A DNA stretch of 64,000 nt from contig NZ_BNJJ01000019.1 of NCBI RefSeq assembly GCF_016587435.1, positions 1 through 64,000 on the forward strand, in the 5' to 3' direction. The translations under genes and the position numbers were made by a program. The notes under the pieces were generated by a model. That model had not been told where the DNA came from. It saw only the letters and a program-made list of their open reading frames with translations, and made no database searches. This document shows, one piece after another, positions 8,557-17,225 of this stretch. Each line of letters opens with the position of its first letter. The stretch's first letter is position 1. Origin of the DNA: Dictyobacter formicarum. Its GTDB lineage: Bacteria > Chloroflexota > Ktedonobacteria > Ktedonobacterales > Ktedonobacteraceae.

Positions 8557-8999
8557 TACTTCACCTCGCTTTCCGCTTTTGAGATGGGCTGTTGTTGGGC
8601 CCTGTTAAATATTGTACCAAGAACTCCATTGACGAAGCGACTGGATGTTTCACTGCCATATGTTTTGGCAAGTTCCACGGCTTCGTTAATTGCCGCCTTG
8701 GCTGGTACAGTATTATTAAACAGAATTTCGTAGATTGCAAGTCTTAGAATGTTTTTATCGATACGAGCCATCTGCTGCAAAGGCCACTCACGCGCCGCGC
8801 TTTGGATGTGCGTATCGATATTTGCAAGCTGATTATACGCGCCCAGAACAAGTTCGCTAGCGTATTCAACTACCTTGGGGTGCAGATTGCGCTCCTCGGC
8901 ATGGCGCTGCAAGACCTCTTCCGGGGCGTGGTTGGCTATATCATATTCGTAGAGTGTTTGCAGTGCGATCATTCGCGCTTGCCTGCGTATCCCTGGCAT
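8556..8999 (-). CDS. nusB: Transcription antitermination factor NusB
   Basis: RNA-binding protein that joins NusE (S10) on boxA of rRNA leaders to prevent termination. The 147-residue all-helical product begins [20 protein letters not shown], has [15 protein letters not shown] in the middle and [20 protein letters not shown] near the end, all standard NusB signatures. GAGGATACT precedes the ATG. The one-base overlap with acpP ties ribosome biogenesis to lipid synthesis in one transcript. Confidence 0.95.
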   Translation of the reverse strand: MPGIRRQARMIALQTLYEYDIANHAPEEVLQRHAEERNLHPKVVEYASELVLGAYNQLANIDTHIQSAAREWPLQQMARIDKNILRLAIYEILFNNTVPAKAAINEAVELAKTYGSETSSRFVNGVLGTIFNRAQQQPISKAESEVK

Positions 9000-9102
9000 A
9001 GTATCCTCGAATGTAACTAGCTGGTGTCTGTTTGGCTCAGGCTATGCCGTAACGGCATGGCATGGGTTTAACAGACAATGTTTGACTCATCAGACGCGTT
9101 AT

Positions 9103-9441
9103 TTACGCAACGTCCTGGATGTAGACATTGACGGCCTGAACCTGCATACCGATCATATTTTCTATGGCGGTGGCAACTTCTTCCTGGACGGCTGTGCCCA
9201 CTTCCACTATGTTACTACCAGATTCAACGATTAGATAGAGGTCTGCAGTAACAGTATTATCTTTGACCGTAAGGTTGATGCCCTGATTGGGGACATCACG
9301 CCCCAATAATCGTGACCATTGGTCGCTGGTATGGGCCATACGGACAACACCGCGAATTTGCAGAGCAGTACTTAACACGATGGTTGTGAGCACTGGACGT
9401 GCCACACGTACCACGCCAATCGGTTGTGATTCCATAGCCAT
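9103..9441 (-). CDS. Asp23/Gls24 family protein
   Basis: A 112-residue Asp23-type protein, a family linked to cell-envelope homeostasis in Gram-positives and often placed beside nusB. The pattern is clear: VRVARPVLTTIVLSTALQIRGV at the start, then VTADLYLIVESGSNIVEVG and VQEEVATAIENMIGMQVQAVNVYIQDV. AGAGG lies about ten bases before the first ATG. It lies between fabG and nusB on the same strand, 18 bp from fabG, and probably shares their transcript. No membrane helix is present. Confidence 0.88.
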   Translation of the reverse strand: MAMESQPIGVVRVARPVLTTIVLSTALQIRGVVRMAHTSDQWSRLLGRDVPNQGINLTVKDNTVTADLYLIVESGSNIVEVGTAVQEEVATAIENMIGMQVQAVNVYIQDVA

Positions 9442-9459
9442 ATGCTTGTTACCTCTTGA

Positions 9460-10230
9460 CTACAGTGATAAACCACCGTCGATGCTAATTACCTGGCCAG
9501 TGATGTATTGAGCGGCTGGTGTACACAGAAATGCCACGGTGGTAGCAATATCTTCTGGTGTACCCAGGCGTCCCAATGCAACTTTGGTAGCCAGGTTGTT
9601 GCGTACTTCATGCGAGAGTTCTGCGGTCATCTCTGTTTCAATAAATCCTGGCGCGATCACGTTGACGCGTATGTTTCGCGAGCCCAGTTCTTTGGCCAGG
9701 GTTTTGCTGAATGCAATCAGGCCACCCTTGGCTGCCGTATAGTTGGCTTGTCCAGGATTGCCGCTCAATGCGACCACAGAAGCGATATTGACGATTGTAC
9801 CCTTTCGAGCACGTATCATCATGCGCGCTGCTGCTTTACTGCAAAGATAGGCGCTTTTTAAGTTTGTGTCAAGTACACTATCCCAATCGTCTTCGCTCAT
9901 GCGCAATAATAGATTGTCACGCGTAATTCCGGCATTATTTACCAGAATCTGGATGGGACCAAGACTGCGCGCCACGGTTGAAAAGAGCTGTTGTACGTCT
10001 TCTGCGTTACTGATATCGGCCGCAACGGCGATAGCCCGACGTCCCTGTGCTATGATGTGCTCGACTACGGCCTGCGCACAGGTTTCACTACCCAGGTAAT
10101 TGACGCATACATCGGCGCCCAGGCGGGCCAGTTCCAATGCAATTGCTTTGCCAATGCCCCGGGAGGAGCCTGTAACGAGCGCTACCTGTCCTGCCAGCGG
10201 TAAATGCTGTGGATAATCCTCACGGCTCAT
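9460..10230 (-). CDS. fabG: 3-oxoacyl-[acyl-carrier-protein] reductase
   Basis: NADPH-dependent reductase of the fatty-acid elongation cycle, a classical short-chain dehydrogenase. The 256-residue product has the cofactor motif TGSSRGIGKAIALELARLG, the NNAGITRDNLL motif, catalytic Ser near IVNIASVVALSGNPGQ and the YTAAKGG (YxxxK) motif, ending VISIDGGLSL. It follows fabD by about 87 bp on the same strand. The neighbourhood of fabD and acpP supports the ACP-dependent reductase rather than a generic SDR. Confidence 0.93.
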   Translation of the reverse strand: MSREDYPQHLPLAGQVALVTGSSRGIGKAIALELARLGADVCVNYLGSETCAQAVVEHIIAQGRRAIAVAADISNAEDVQQLFSTVARSLGPIQILVNNAGITRDNLLLRMSEDDWDSVLDTNLKSAYLCSKAAARMMIRARKGTIVNIASVVALSGNPGQANYTAAKGGLIAFSKTLAKELGSRNIRVNVIAPGFIETEMTAELSHEVRNNLATKVALGRLGTPEDIATTVAFLCTPAAQYITGQVISIDGGLSL

Positions 10231-10316
10231 ATCACTCTTCTCTTTTCCCTCATAATGTCGTGCGCGTTAGTTCCTCCCAGGAAGACAATGGTGTACCATA
10301 TTTTTTGCTATGTCGT

Positions 10317-11342
10317 TCAAAGCTCTTTTACTTTGGCGACCGCCTGTTCAATTTCGTCTACGCTACCAATATTGATGATGTCGGCGTCCTTGATGGTGCG
10401 CTTGATCATACCAGCCAGAGCCTGTCCAGGACCAATTTCAAAGAAGGTTGTCACGCCCTGGGCCGCTAAATATTCGATGGTGCGGGTCCATTGGACGGAC
10501 TCAGCGATCTGCTGTGATAGCTCGCTACGGATATCTGAGGTGTTGGTCGTGGGTAAGGCGGTGATGTTGCTGATAATTGGATAGGAGGCGTTCTGAATCT
10601 GTGTGGCCGCGATAGAATCAGCTAATCTGGCTGCAGCTGGTTGCATGACTGGTGAGTGAAAGGCGCCGCTGACCGAGAGTCGGATGACGCGTTTGGCGCC
10701 ACGTTGTTTGGCCAGGGCACATGCGGTATCGAGAGCCTGCTGCTCACCCGAAATGACTATTTGTCCAGGGGCATTGTAGTTTGCCAGCACCACGTGACCC
10801 ATGCCGGGATGCTGCTGACCGCTCTGGGCCAGTTGCTGCAGACACTGCTGCGTCGCGTCCTCACAAACCTGTTGTAAGAGCTCTGCATTCATGCCAATGA
10901 TGGCGGCCATCCCGCCCGGGCAGATTTCTTCCTCTTCATGCATTAAGCGGCCGCGCTCACGTACCAGGTGGGCGACGCCTTTGATGTCAATTGCGCCGGC
11001 AGCCACCATCGCAGTACACTCACCGACGCTATGGCCGGCGGTATAGCTGGGGGCAAGCGGCGTAGTCCAGGAAGAATTTTGCGGGGAGAGGGCTTCTTGA
11101 AAGGCTGCCAGATATGCGAGGCTAACTGCCACAATCGCTGGCTGGGCATTAATGGTTGAACGTAGGGTATCTTCCGGTCCCTGGAAACAAAGATTACTGA
11201 GCGAGAAGCCTAATGTTTCGTCGAAGGTATTGAAAACGCGTTTTGCCGCATCAGATGTTGCAAAAACATCCGCTCCCATCCCAACATTTTGACTTCCCTG
11301 CCCCGGAAATAAAAAGGCAACTTGTGTCGTCATTTTGTCCAC
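10317..11342 (-). CDS. fabD: Malonyl-CoA:ACP transacylase
   Basis: Loads malonyl groups from CoA to acyl carrier protein. The product starts AFLFPGQGSQNVGMG, contains the nucleophile motif GHSVGE and a later SVSGAFHSPVMQPA with the catalytic histidine. At about 341 residues it is slightly longer than the usual 310 because of insertions around VCEDATQQCLQQLAQSGQQH. The first start is GTG at 11342; an ATG at 11333 is equally plausible. The family's common neighbours plsX and fabH, normally between rpmF and fabD, are missing here. Confidence 0.93.
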   Translation of the reverse strand: MDKMTTQVAFLFPGQGSQNVGMGADVFATSDAAKRVFNTFDETLGFSLSNLCFQGPEDTLRSTINAQPAIVAVSLAYLAAFQEALSPQNSSWTTPLAPSYTAGHSVGECTAMVAAGAIDIKGVAHLVRERGRLMHEEEEICPGGMAAIIGMNAELLQQVCEDATQQCLQQLAQSGQQHPGMGHVVLANYNAPGQIVISGEQQALDTACALAKQRGAKRVIRLSVSGAFHSPVMQPAAARLADSIAATQIQNASYPIISNITALPTTNTSDIRSELSQQIAESVQWTRTIEYLAAQGVTTFFEIGPGQALAGMIKRTIKDADIINIGSVDEIEQAVAKVKEL

Positions 11343-11613
11343 TTCGTATACAGAAAGAATGTGTAAGGCTACCGGGTGACCTGGTTCCGATAATATATAT
11401 GTGTATACCTATCTTTGAACCTTGAAGCGCACGCAAATGGTATAGGATTTTCACGGAGCTTTATTCTATGCTCACAGCGGTCGCTGTCATCCTGACATCT
11501 TGTACCGTACATCCTATGATGGGGGTAAATGTGAGGACAGGATTAAAAATTAATCGACCATAATATCACTACACAATTGAGCGTGCGTTCGTGGTAGCCT
11601 CGGCTACTTCTTA

Positions 11614-11802
11614 CTACTTCTGGGTCTTGGGCAGGATTACCTGGCGACCACGATAAGTGCCACAATTAGGGCAAGCGTGATGCGAAAGGCGTGGACGCTT
11701 GCACTGTGGGCAGGCAACTAACTGTGGTATATCCAGATGATGATGTGCCCGTCGCTCTCCCTGACGAGCGTGTGAAATGCGCTGTTTAGGTAATGCTCCC
11801 AT
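11614..11802 (-). CDS. rpmF: 50S ribosomal protein L32
   Basis: Small zinc-ribbon protein of the large ribosomal subunit. The start at 11802 gives 62 residues beginning MGALPKQRISHARQGERR. Two CxxC pairs (VACPQCKRPR and HHACPNCGTYRGR) form the zinc ribbon. GAGGAG lies nine bases upstream. It lies 88 bp downstream of yceD, the usual bacterial pairing. Confidence 0.95.
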   Translation of the reverse strand: MGALPKQRISHARQGERRAHHHLDIPQLVACPQCKRPRLSHHACPNCGTYRGRQVILPKTQK

Positions 11803-11890
11803 TACAGTTTTCTCCTCTTCCACCAGTATTGTGTCCCGAGTGCGTGATCGCACTCAGGGTTACCTACTCGTGTATGCTAATGTGTTTAGA

Positions 11891-12424
11891 TTATTTTTCG
11901 TTTTGCAATAATTGTTTGAGCACATTCAGACGGGTATCATCAACCTCAGGTTTGCAGTCACAAGGACCAAGGTTGAGATCATGACCACACCGTGCACATA
12001 GGCCTGCGCAATCTTCCTTGCACAGAGGTACCGTTGGGATAGCCAGCAATACGGCCTGGCGAATTGCTTCGGTAAGATCAACCTGATGGTGTTCATCGAT
12101 GGGGAAAACATCATCCTCATCGATTGGAGGGAGTGGTGTACCCGTCACCACATCCACCGTTGGATAAAAAAGCTCTTCAAAGGTTATGTGCATGGGTTGC
12201 TCAAAAAGCTTTAAGCAGCGTGCACACTCTAATTCAATGCTAAGATCTATCCAACCGTCTACCAGCAGTCCCTGATTGACACGGCGCATACGCGTATGCC
12301 CATCGATGGGTCCAATCACCTTAAAATCGTTGTCGAACTGAACCTGCTCTTCGTGAATATCTGCTTCAAATGCTGCCCCCGAGCCAACCGGAGACTTCAT
12401 TAATTGCGCCACATTAAAGATCAT
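11891..12424 (-). CDS. yceD: YceD family (DUF177) protein
   Basis: DUF177/YceD protein, a family usually encoded just before rpmF and thought to act in 23S rRNA accumulation. The start at 12424 (AAAGGA nine bases upstream) gives about 177 residues beginning MIFNVAQLMKSPVGSG. The conserved signatures are LECARCLKLFEQPM and the C-terminal zinc-like cluster CKEDCAGLCARCGHDLN. An upstream in-frame ATG at 12493 adds residues without family character. Confidence 0.88.
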   Translation of the reverse strand: MIFNVAQLMKSPVGSGAAFEADIHEEQVQFDNDFKVIGPIDGHTRMRRVNQGLLVDGWIDLSIELECARCLKLFEQPMHITFEELFYPTVDVVTGTPLPPIDEDDVFPIDEHHQVDLTEAIRQAVLLAIPTVPLCKEDCAGLCARCGHDLNLGPCDCKPEVDDTRLNVLKQLLQNEK

Positions 12425-12686
12425 GGAACTGTGTCCTTTCCATTGAGACCTAAAAAGTATAGAACTTTTGCCAGTAAATACATTTTGGCGCAAGGCGAAT
12501 TGTCCCCTACTCTTCTCTGGCGCCTGCTCATTATAGACAAGGCATGAGAGGGTGTCAAGTCCTGTTTGCGATTCCAGGTTTACAGCAACAGGCCGGGGAA
12601 AACGCCGCTGGCGCGGCTCTTCTGGTCCCAGAAAATTGTGAGGGAACCTCTCTTGCTGACCTTACGCCTCTGCCATTTTACTTATA

Positions 12687-13322
12687 TTACATTGGATAAT
12701 TGGGGCCGCCCATAGTGTCGGCGGCCAGTGAAGCTCGCCGTGGTAGGGCGCGGGGTTGGAGCGCATCATCGTCATCGTCTGGCTCTACTATGTCAGGTGG
12801 TGCCGTGGCCTCTAACTCTTCCTCGGGACGGCCTTCCAGGCTGTCCAGGCCTTTTTCAATACTCATAACGGTGCGCTCGATTTCCATTTCAACGTTGAGG
12901 AGATGTTCCCGCAGGTTACGCAGGGTTTCGGAGGCATACGTGTCGGCTTCGATCTGCATCTGGTCGGTGTGGGTCTCTGCGCGTCGTACAATTGCCTGTG
13001 CCTGATCGTTTGCCCTCCGGATGATCTCCTGTGAACGCTCTTCAGCAGCACGCAGGAGTCCCTCGCGTGCCATTGTTCGTTCGCTTTCCTCCCTGGCTCG
13101 GGTCAGCATGGTGGATGCTTCGGTCTGTGCCTGCGCCAGAATGCGTTCTTTTTCCTGCATGATTCGTCGCGCCTGTTTGATTTCGCCAGGGACCGATGTT
13201 CGCATATGGTCAATGATTGTGAGAAGATCGGCCTCTTTGAGAATCACCTGGTTAACTAATGGCATCCGTTTGCTATTGGCGACAAGGTTCTCCAGGCGAT
13301 CTACAAGGTAGAGAATATCCAT
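12687..13322 (-). CDS. Coiled-coil protein, DivIVA/ATP-synthase-b-like
   Basis: A 211-residue, highly charged protein. It begins MDILYLVDRLENLVANSKRM and continues with a heptad-rich coiled coil from about residue 45 to 165 (REESERTMAREGLLRAAEER, then EIIRRANDQAQAIVRRAET), ending in an acidic run of Asp and a Pro/Arg tail. Such proteins in Chloroflexota and Firmicutes are often labelled ATPase or cell-division proteins, but no function is established. It lies between coaD and yceD on the same strand, suggesting a housekeeping role. Confidence 0.72.
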   Translation of the reverse strand: MDILYLVDRLENLVANSKRMPLVNQVILKEADLLTIIDHMRTSVPGEIKQARRIMQEKERILAQAQTEASTMLTRAREESERTMAREGLLRAAEERSQEIIRRANDQAQAIVRRAETHTDQMQIEADTYASETLRNLREHLLNVEMEIERTVMSIEKGLDSLEGRPEEELEATAPPDIVEPDDDDDALQPRALPRRASLAADTMGGPNYPM

Positions 13323-13528
13323 ATTAGTGTGCCTTGCCTCCTTCCCATGCCGCTGTGTCCCCTCCGGACCTGGCGAGATGCCTCTTTTTGAAGAGGTTAC
13401 GGCTGATATCTATATCTATTCTACGATTAGATAGCCATGCCTGTTGCAGAGTTGCATGAGCAATCTTAGAGGCCGCTGTGCACTATCTGGCTGTGTTGCT
13501 GACCAGTTGCTTATGAAAAGCCAATCGC

Positions 13529-14047
13529 TCAGGCCGGACTGGTCTGATTGAATTTATGGTGCAGCGCTTGCACTACCGGTGCTGGAAGCATATCCTTGAC
13601 GTCCCCGCCCAGTTTGGCTACCTCTTTTAACAACGAGGAGCTGACAAAGAGCTGCTCCAGGTTGGTTATAAAGCAAACGGTCTCAATTTCGGGGGCTAGC
13701 TTGCGATTCATCAGCCCTTGCTGGAATTCTGCGTCGAAATCGTTGGGTGAGCGCAGGCCTCGGATGATAGCCTGGCCGCCGACCGATCTTACGTATTCAA
13801 TTAATAAACCAGTAAATTTTTCGACACGTACGTTGGTCAGGCCCTCTTCGGCCAGGACCGTTTGCCAGAGTGCTATCCGCTCATCAACGGAGAAAAGCAG
13901 ATTTTTAGCCGGGAAAGTGTAGACCGCTATTATTAATTCATCGAAGAGGCGAGCTCCTCGATGGGCAATGTCAAGGTGTCCATTAGTTAGTGGATCAAAG
14001 CTGCCTGGATAGACAGCGAGGCGGTGACGCAATTCCTGCTGACTCAC
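13529..14047 (-). CDS. coaD: Phosphopantetheine adenylyltransferase
   Basis: Fourth step of coenzyme A synthesis, making dephospho-CoA from phosphopantetheine and ATP. The 172-residue protein has the nucleotidyltransferase motif YPGSFDPLTNGHLDIAHRGA, the IIRGLRSPNDFDAEFQQGLMNR segment and the SSSLLKEVAKLGGDV motif. The start is GTG at 14047 with AGGAG five bases upstream. It opens the run that ends with acpP, whose prosthetic group derives from CoA. Confidence 0.95.
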   Translation of the reverse strand: MSQQELRHRLAVYPGSFDPLTNGHLDIAHRGARLFDELIIAVYTFPAKNLLFSVDERIALWQTVLAEEGLTNVRVEKFTGLLIEYVRSVGGQAIIRGLRSPNDFDAEFQQGLMNRKLAPEIETVCFITNLEQLFVSSSLLKEVAKLGGDVKDMLPAPVVQALHHKFNQTSPA

Positions 14048-14234
14048 ATAAGCTCCTTTGCTGACGCTTGTGCTTAAAATTATTTATGAAGGCTTTGCAA
14101 AATGGATACAGACATTAAAACATATTCGACGCGGTTCGGCAATAGCCGAACAACTTTCAAGAAGCCCATTCTTGCACAAAACCGATGCCAGGGATCGCGT
14201 ATCCGACACGTTGCTGGCCCTGAACAAAGAAAAT

Positions 14235-14270
14235 CCCTGCATGTGCTCCATTTAGCCAGCACATACAGGG
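14235..14270 (-). terminator. Terminator downstream of the 14294-14704 gene
   Basis: CCCTGCATGTGCT and AGCACATACAGGG pair with one mismatch. On the minus strand the stem is followed by TTTTCTTTG. Confidence 0.55.
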
Positions 14271-14293
14271 GAGTAGATGTGGAAACTGGTGTG

Positions 14294-14704
14294 TTAGGCC
14301 AGCTTATTGGCGCGTTTATAGCGGCCCGCAATTGCCTCACCAATACCGATCGCGCTCAAGCCGATAAGCAGGTGGATAATCTGGATAACGACATGGGCTG
14401 AACCCAGGCTAAGCCAGCTGAGCTGTCCCAGGCCTACGATGGGCAATAACAGGCCGATCACAAAGGCTCCGATGGCCAGCCCCATGTTACGGCCCTTGGG
14501 GGCGGTTCCAATGCCAAAGGCCAGCAGCCAGAGCGAGATCATGGCCAGCAGTCCCAGCAGCATGTGGATCATGACGATGCCGCCTGGAATCAGATTGACC
14601 CACAGTAAGACGCCTAAAATAAGTGCAAGTAAGACACAGATGCGCAGTGCCATAATACCGATACGTACAATCACAATAAAACTCCTTAAAATACGCTTGA
14701 TCAT
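14294..14704 (-). CDS. Four-helix membrane protein of unknown function
   Basis: A 136-residue hydrophobic protein with four predicted helices, a basic N-terminus (MIKRILRSFIVIVRIG) and a polar loop with GTAPKGRNMG between helices 2 and 3. No enzyme motif is seen. It is monocistronic with its own terminator and lies downstream of the PadR-MFS operon on the same strand, though the 110-bp gap argues for a separate promoter. Confidence 0.62.
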   Translation of the reverse strand: MIKRILRSFIVIVRIGIMALRICVLLALILGVLLWVNLIPGGIVMIHMLLGLLAMISLWLLAFGIGTAPKGRNMGLAIGAFVIGLLLPIVGLGQLSWLSLGSAHVVIQIIHLLIGLSAIGIGEAIAGRYKRANKLA

Positions 14705-14814
14705 GAGCGTTTCAAGTTGCCTGGAGCATTCCTCCAGGCGCGCTATCGCATTATATTATTTATAGGGAACTGGCCGCTGCTTGAGCAGACAACTCCTTTT
14801 CCGAAACGGATGCG

Positions 14815-16065
14815 TTATCTGGAAGCTGTGGCCTCGACGGCCGCGGCTTCTAGCTTTTCTTCCGGACGATGAATTCTGGTAAGAATTGGCATAGCTACGA
14901 TGGCCGCCAGCAGGACAATAAGTCCTCCCAGTAGTAACGGAATGCCGGGACTACTAAGGGTGTCAATGCTGCCTGCGATCATGGGTCCAATGACGCGACC
15001 CAGGCCAGCTACGCCTTGAGCCAGACCAAGCATCTCGCCCTGCGTTTCAACTGGACTGGCGAATGAGAGTAGCGTTGAGATAGTAGGACTGATCGCTCCA
15101 TCTCCAATACTCAACAGCCCGACACTAATCAATACTAACGCAATCTGGTGGCTAAATGCCAGGGTCACCAGGCCAATGGCTAACAGTAAGAGTCCGGCCA
15201 GCATAACCTTTTGTTCATTCCAACGTTTGACCAGTCGACCGACCAGCCCTCCCTGCATCAGGACGACGATGAAACCAACATAGGTGAATACGTAAGCATT
15301 TTGCGTAGAGTTCCAGCCGAATTTCTGTTGTGAGAAGAGCGGGAAGATCGTCTCCATCGAGGTGAAGGCAATTATAAAGAGCAGGTTGACTATTACCAGC
15401 CGCATGACTATGGGAGCGTTCCAGGCGCGCTGCCAGCCGGTCCATAGGACGTTGAAACGGTTCATCGATCCTGTCCTGCGCTCTGGAGACGCTGACTGCT
15501 GACTATTCCTGGTCTGCGTTTCTGGCAAAAAGCAGAGAACCAGGAGCGCATTGACCAGAGCAATGGCCGCGGCCACCCAGAATGGAATGGTCGCGCCTAT
15601 GGGAGATAGGATACCTCCCAGGGCTGGTCCGATCACAAAGCCAATGCCGATTGAGGCTCCGATCAATCCCATGCCTTTCGCCCGATCCTTGGCCGAGGTG
15701 ACATCAGAAACCACTGCCTGCGCCGAGCCAATATTTGAAGCTCCCAGCCCACCAATAAAGCGGGCAAAGAGTAGCACAATCAAAGACCCTGATAGCGCGG
15801 TAAGAGCCAGCGAGAGCGTTTCAATCAATAAAGAGATCACAATGACCGGGCGACGACCATAACGATCGGATAGACTACCTAGCACGGGCGTAAATATAAA
15901 TTGAGCCAGTGCATAGGAGGTGACAATTGCCCCCACCCCTAATGGGTTAGCTCCCAGGTGTTCGGCCCAGAATGGTAACAGGGGAATAATGAGGCCAAAG
16001 CCTGTAAAATCGATCAAGATGGTCAATGCCATTAATAGTAACGGAGACCGCCGTTTTTGCTCCAT
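14815..16065 (-). CDS. MFS multidrug/tetracycline-type efflux transporter
   Basis: A 416-residue, twelve-helix drug-proton antiporter. It has the family A-motif GSLSDRYGRRPVIVISLLI in the helix 2-3 loop and IDFTGFGLIIPLLPFWAEHLG in helix 1, as in TetA-type exporters. The second half repeats the fold. The natural substrate cannot be told from sequence. It lies 40 bp downstream of a PadR repressor in one operon, a common arrangement for drug-induced efflux. GGAG lies about ten bases before the ATG. Confidence 0.87.
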   Translation of the reverse strand: MEQKRRSPLLLMALTILIDFTGFGLIIPLLPFWAEHLGANPLGVGAIVTSYALAQFIFTPVLGSLSDRYGRRPVIVISLLIETLSLALTALSGSLIVLLFARFIGGLGASNIGSAQAVVSDVTSAKDRAKGMGLIGASIGIGFVIGPALGGILSPIGATIPFWVAAAIALVNALLVLCFLPETQTRNSQQSASPERRTGSMNRFNVLWTGWQRAWNAPIVMRLVIVNLLFIIAFTSMETIFPLFSQQKFGWNSTQNAYVFTYVGFIVVLMQGGLVGRLVKRWNEQKVMLAGLLLLAIGLVTLAFSHQIALVLISVGLLSIGDGAISPTISTLLSFASPVETQGEMLGLAQGVAGLGRVIGPMIAGSIDTLSSPGIPLLLGGLIVLLAAIVAMPILTRIHRPEEKLEAAAVEATASR

Positions 16066-16105
16066 GCTCGCTAAGCTCCTGTATATCTAATCTCTACTGT
16101 CATTG

Positions 16106-16702
16106 TCAGGCTGAATGCGTGGTTGGTGCGGCATGTGGAAGCCGCGAGACCCCCATAGTAATCTGCTCAATGGTATGTTTTAGCCAGCGCATCTCTGCTT
16201 CAAGCAATGCCAGTTTATGATCATTTACGAGTTGGTGGGCGGCATCCGAGGTATGGTTGGCATCCCTCAGTTGTACAACAGTGCTGTGATAGGCCTCAAC
16301 CAGTAAGAGGCGTTCATAGAGAAGCTCGCAGGCCTCCTCGGCTGTCAGGTGATGCAAAAAGTACAGGCAGGCGTCTACTTCGCTCAAACCTGGTGTAAAC
16401 TTGCTGATCATGTCGCGCAGCAGGGTCGAGAAATACTCTTTACCTTGATCCGTAATATAGTACACATCCCGCTCGCGCAGAGCTACATCCTCATGTGCTG
16501 CCCCCGGGCCAGGAGCCTCTACAGTCTCGCGTCGAATTTCAAGATAGCCATCCGCTACCAGCCTATCCAGCTGATAATAGATAGTTGGCTTCTTGATATG
16601 ATTGGCAAATAAATCATGGTGTGCCTCGATGAATTCCCGAATCTGCTGTCCATACATCGGTTTCTCAAGTAGCACACCAAGCAACATAACCTGTTTATAC
16701 AT
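16106..16702 (-). CDS. PadR family transcriptional regulator
   Basis: A 198-residue regulator. The N-terminal winged helix (LLGVLLEKPMYGQQIREFI, then KPTIYYQLDRLVADGYLEIR) is typical PadR, followed by a helical dimerisation domain with the LRERDVYYITDQGKEYF segment. It precedes the MFS gene in one operon and probably represses it, releasing when a drug binds. A 14-bp perfect palindrome starting 15 bp upstream of its start codon is a likely operator. Confidence 0.87.
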   Translation of the reverse strand: MYKQVMLLGVLLEKPMYGQQIREFIEAHHDLFANHIKKPTIYYQLDRLVADGYLEIRRETVEAPGPGAAHEDVALRERDVYYITDQGKEYFSTLLRDMISKFTPGLSEVDACLYFLHHLTAEEACELLYERLLLVEAYHSTVVQLRDANHTSDAAHQLVNDHKLALLEAEMRWLKHTIEQITMGVSRLPHAAPTTHSA

Positions 16703-16716
16703 AGTAACCGCCGTTT

Positions 16717-16730
16717 AGTCAGATCTGACT
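16717..16730. promoter_or_regulatory. Candidate PadR operator
   Basis: AGTCAGATCTGACT is a perfect 14-bp palindrome, 15 bp upstream of the padR start codon, where a repressor would block the promoter of its own operon. Confidence 0.55.
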
Positions 16731-16773
16731 TGATTATAGCGAGCATCCAACACCCGAGTCAAGATCAATGATC

Positions 16774-16825
16774 AGCCCCAAGAAAAACAGGATACCCGCC
16801 AGGGCATCCTGTTTTTCTTGGGGCT
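16774..16825. terminator. Orphan bidirectional hairpin in a divergent intergenic region
   Basis: Twenty-base arms beginning AGCCCCAAGAAAAACAGGAT are perfectly complementary around a 12-base loop. It looks like a terminator but sits between two divergent genes, with no recognised gene ending at it. The rest of 16731-17225 shows no gene. Confidence 0.5.
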
Positions 16826-17225
16826 TTCGTTTGGTTGATATGATGTGAAATGTATTGGCCTTGCGCCCAATTTTCTTCCTTTGGTGTATGAAACGACCTC
16901 TCGGAGTCTCTGTTGAGAAGCGGCTTGAAGGGTCATCAACTTCATCAAAATGTGAACTAGACCATAGTAAATTGAGCAGAATTACTATATCATACAAGTA
17001 CTATAGAAGAAAATAGCTAATTTTTATGGCTGAACTGTTCTGGCGCTAAAGCAAAAGGGAGTGACAATATGGTGTATGACCTGCGCCACACTGGGGTAAA
17101 AAGCTCAACACATAGAAACTTTCCGCTGACCTTTTACGTTTCTGTATAGAATTGTGTTGATGTATTGGCGTCACCAGGAAAAGGCGTGCTCTCTACATGA
17201 GATGTTCTTGAGGAGATAGTTGTTC

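Noticed and set aside
16734..16997. An 87-residue minus-strand frame in the padR-kinase interval
   Set aside because: Composition is random-like, it runs through the hairpin and lacks a ribosome-binding site.
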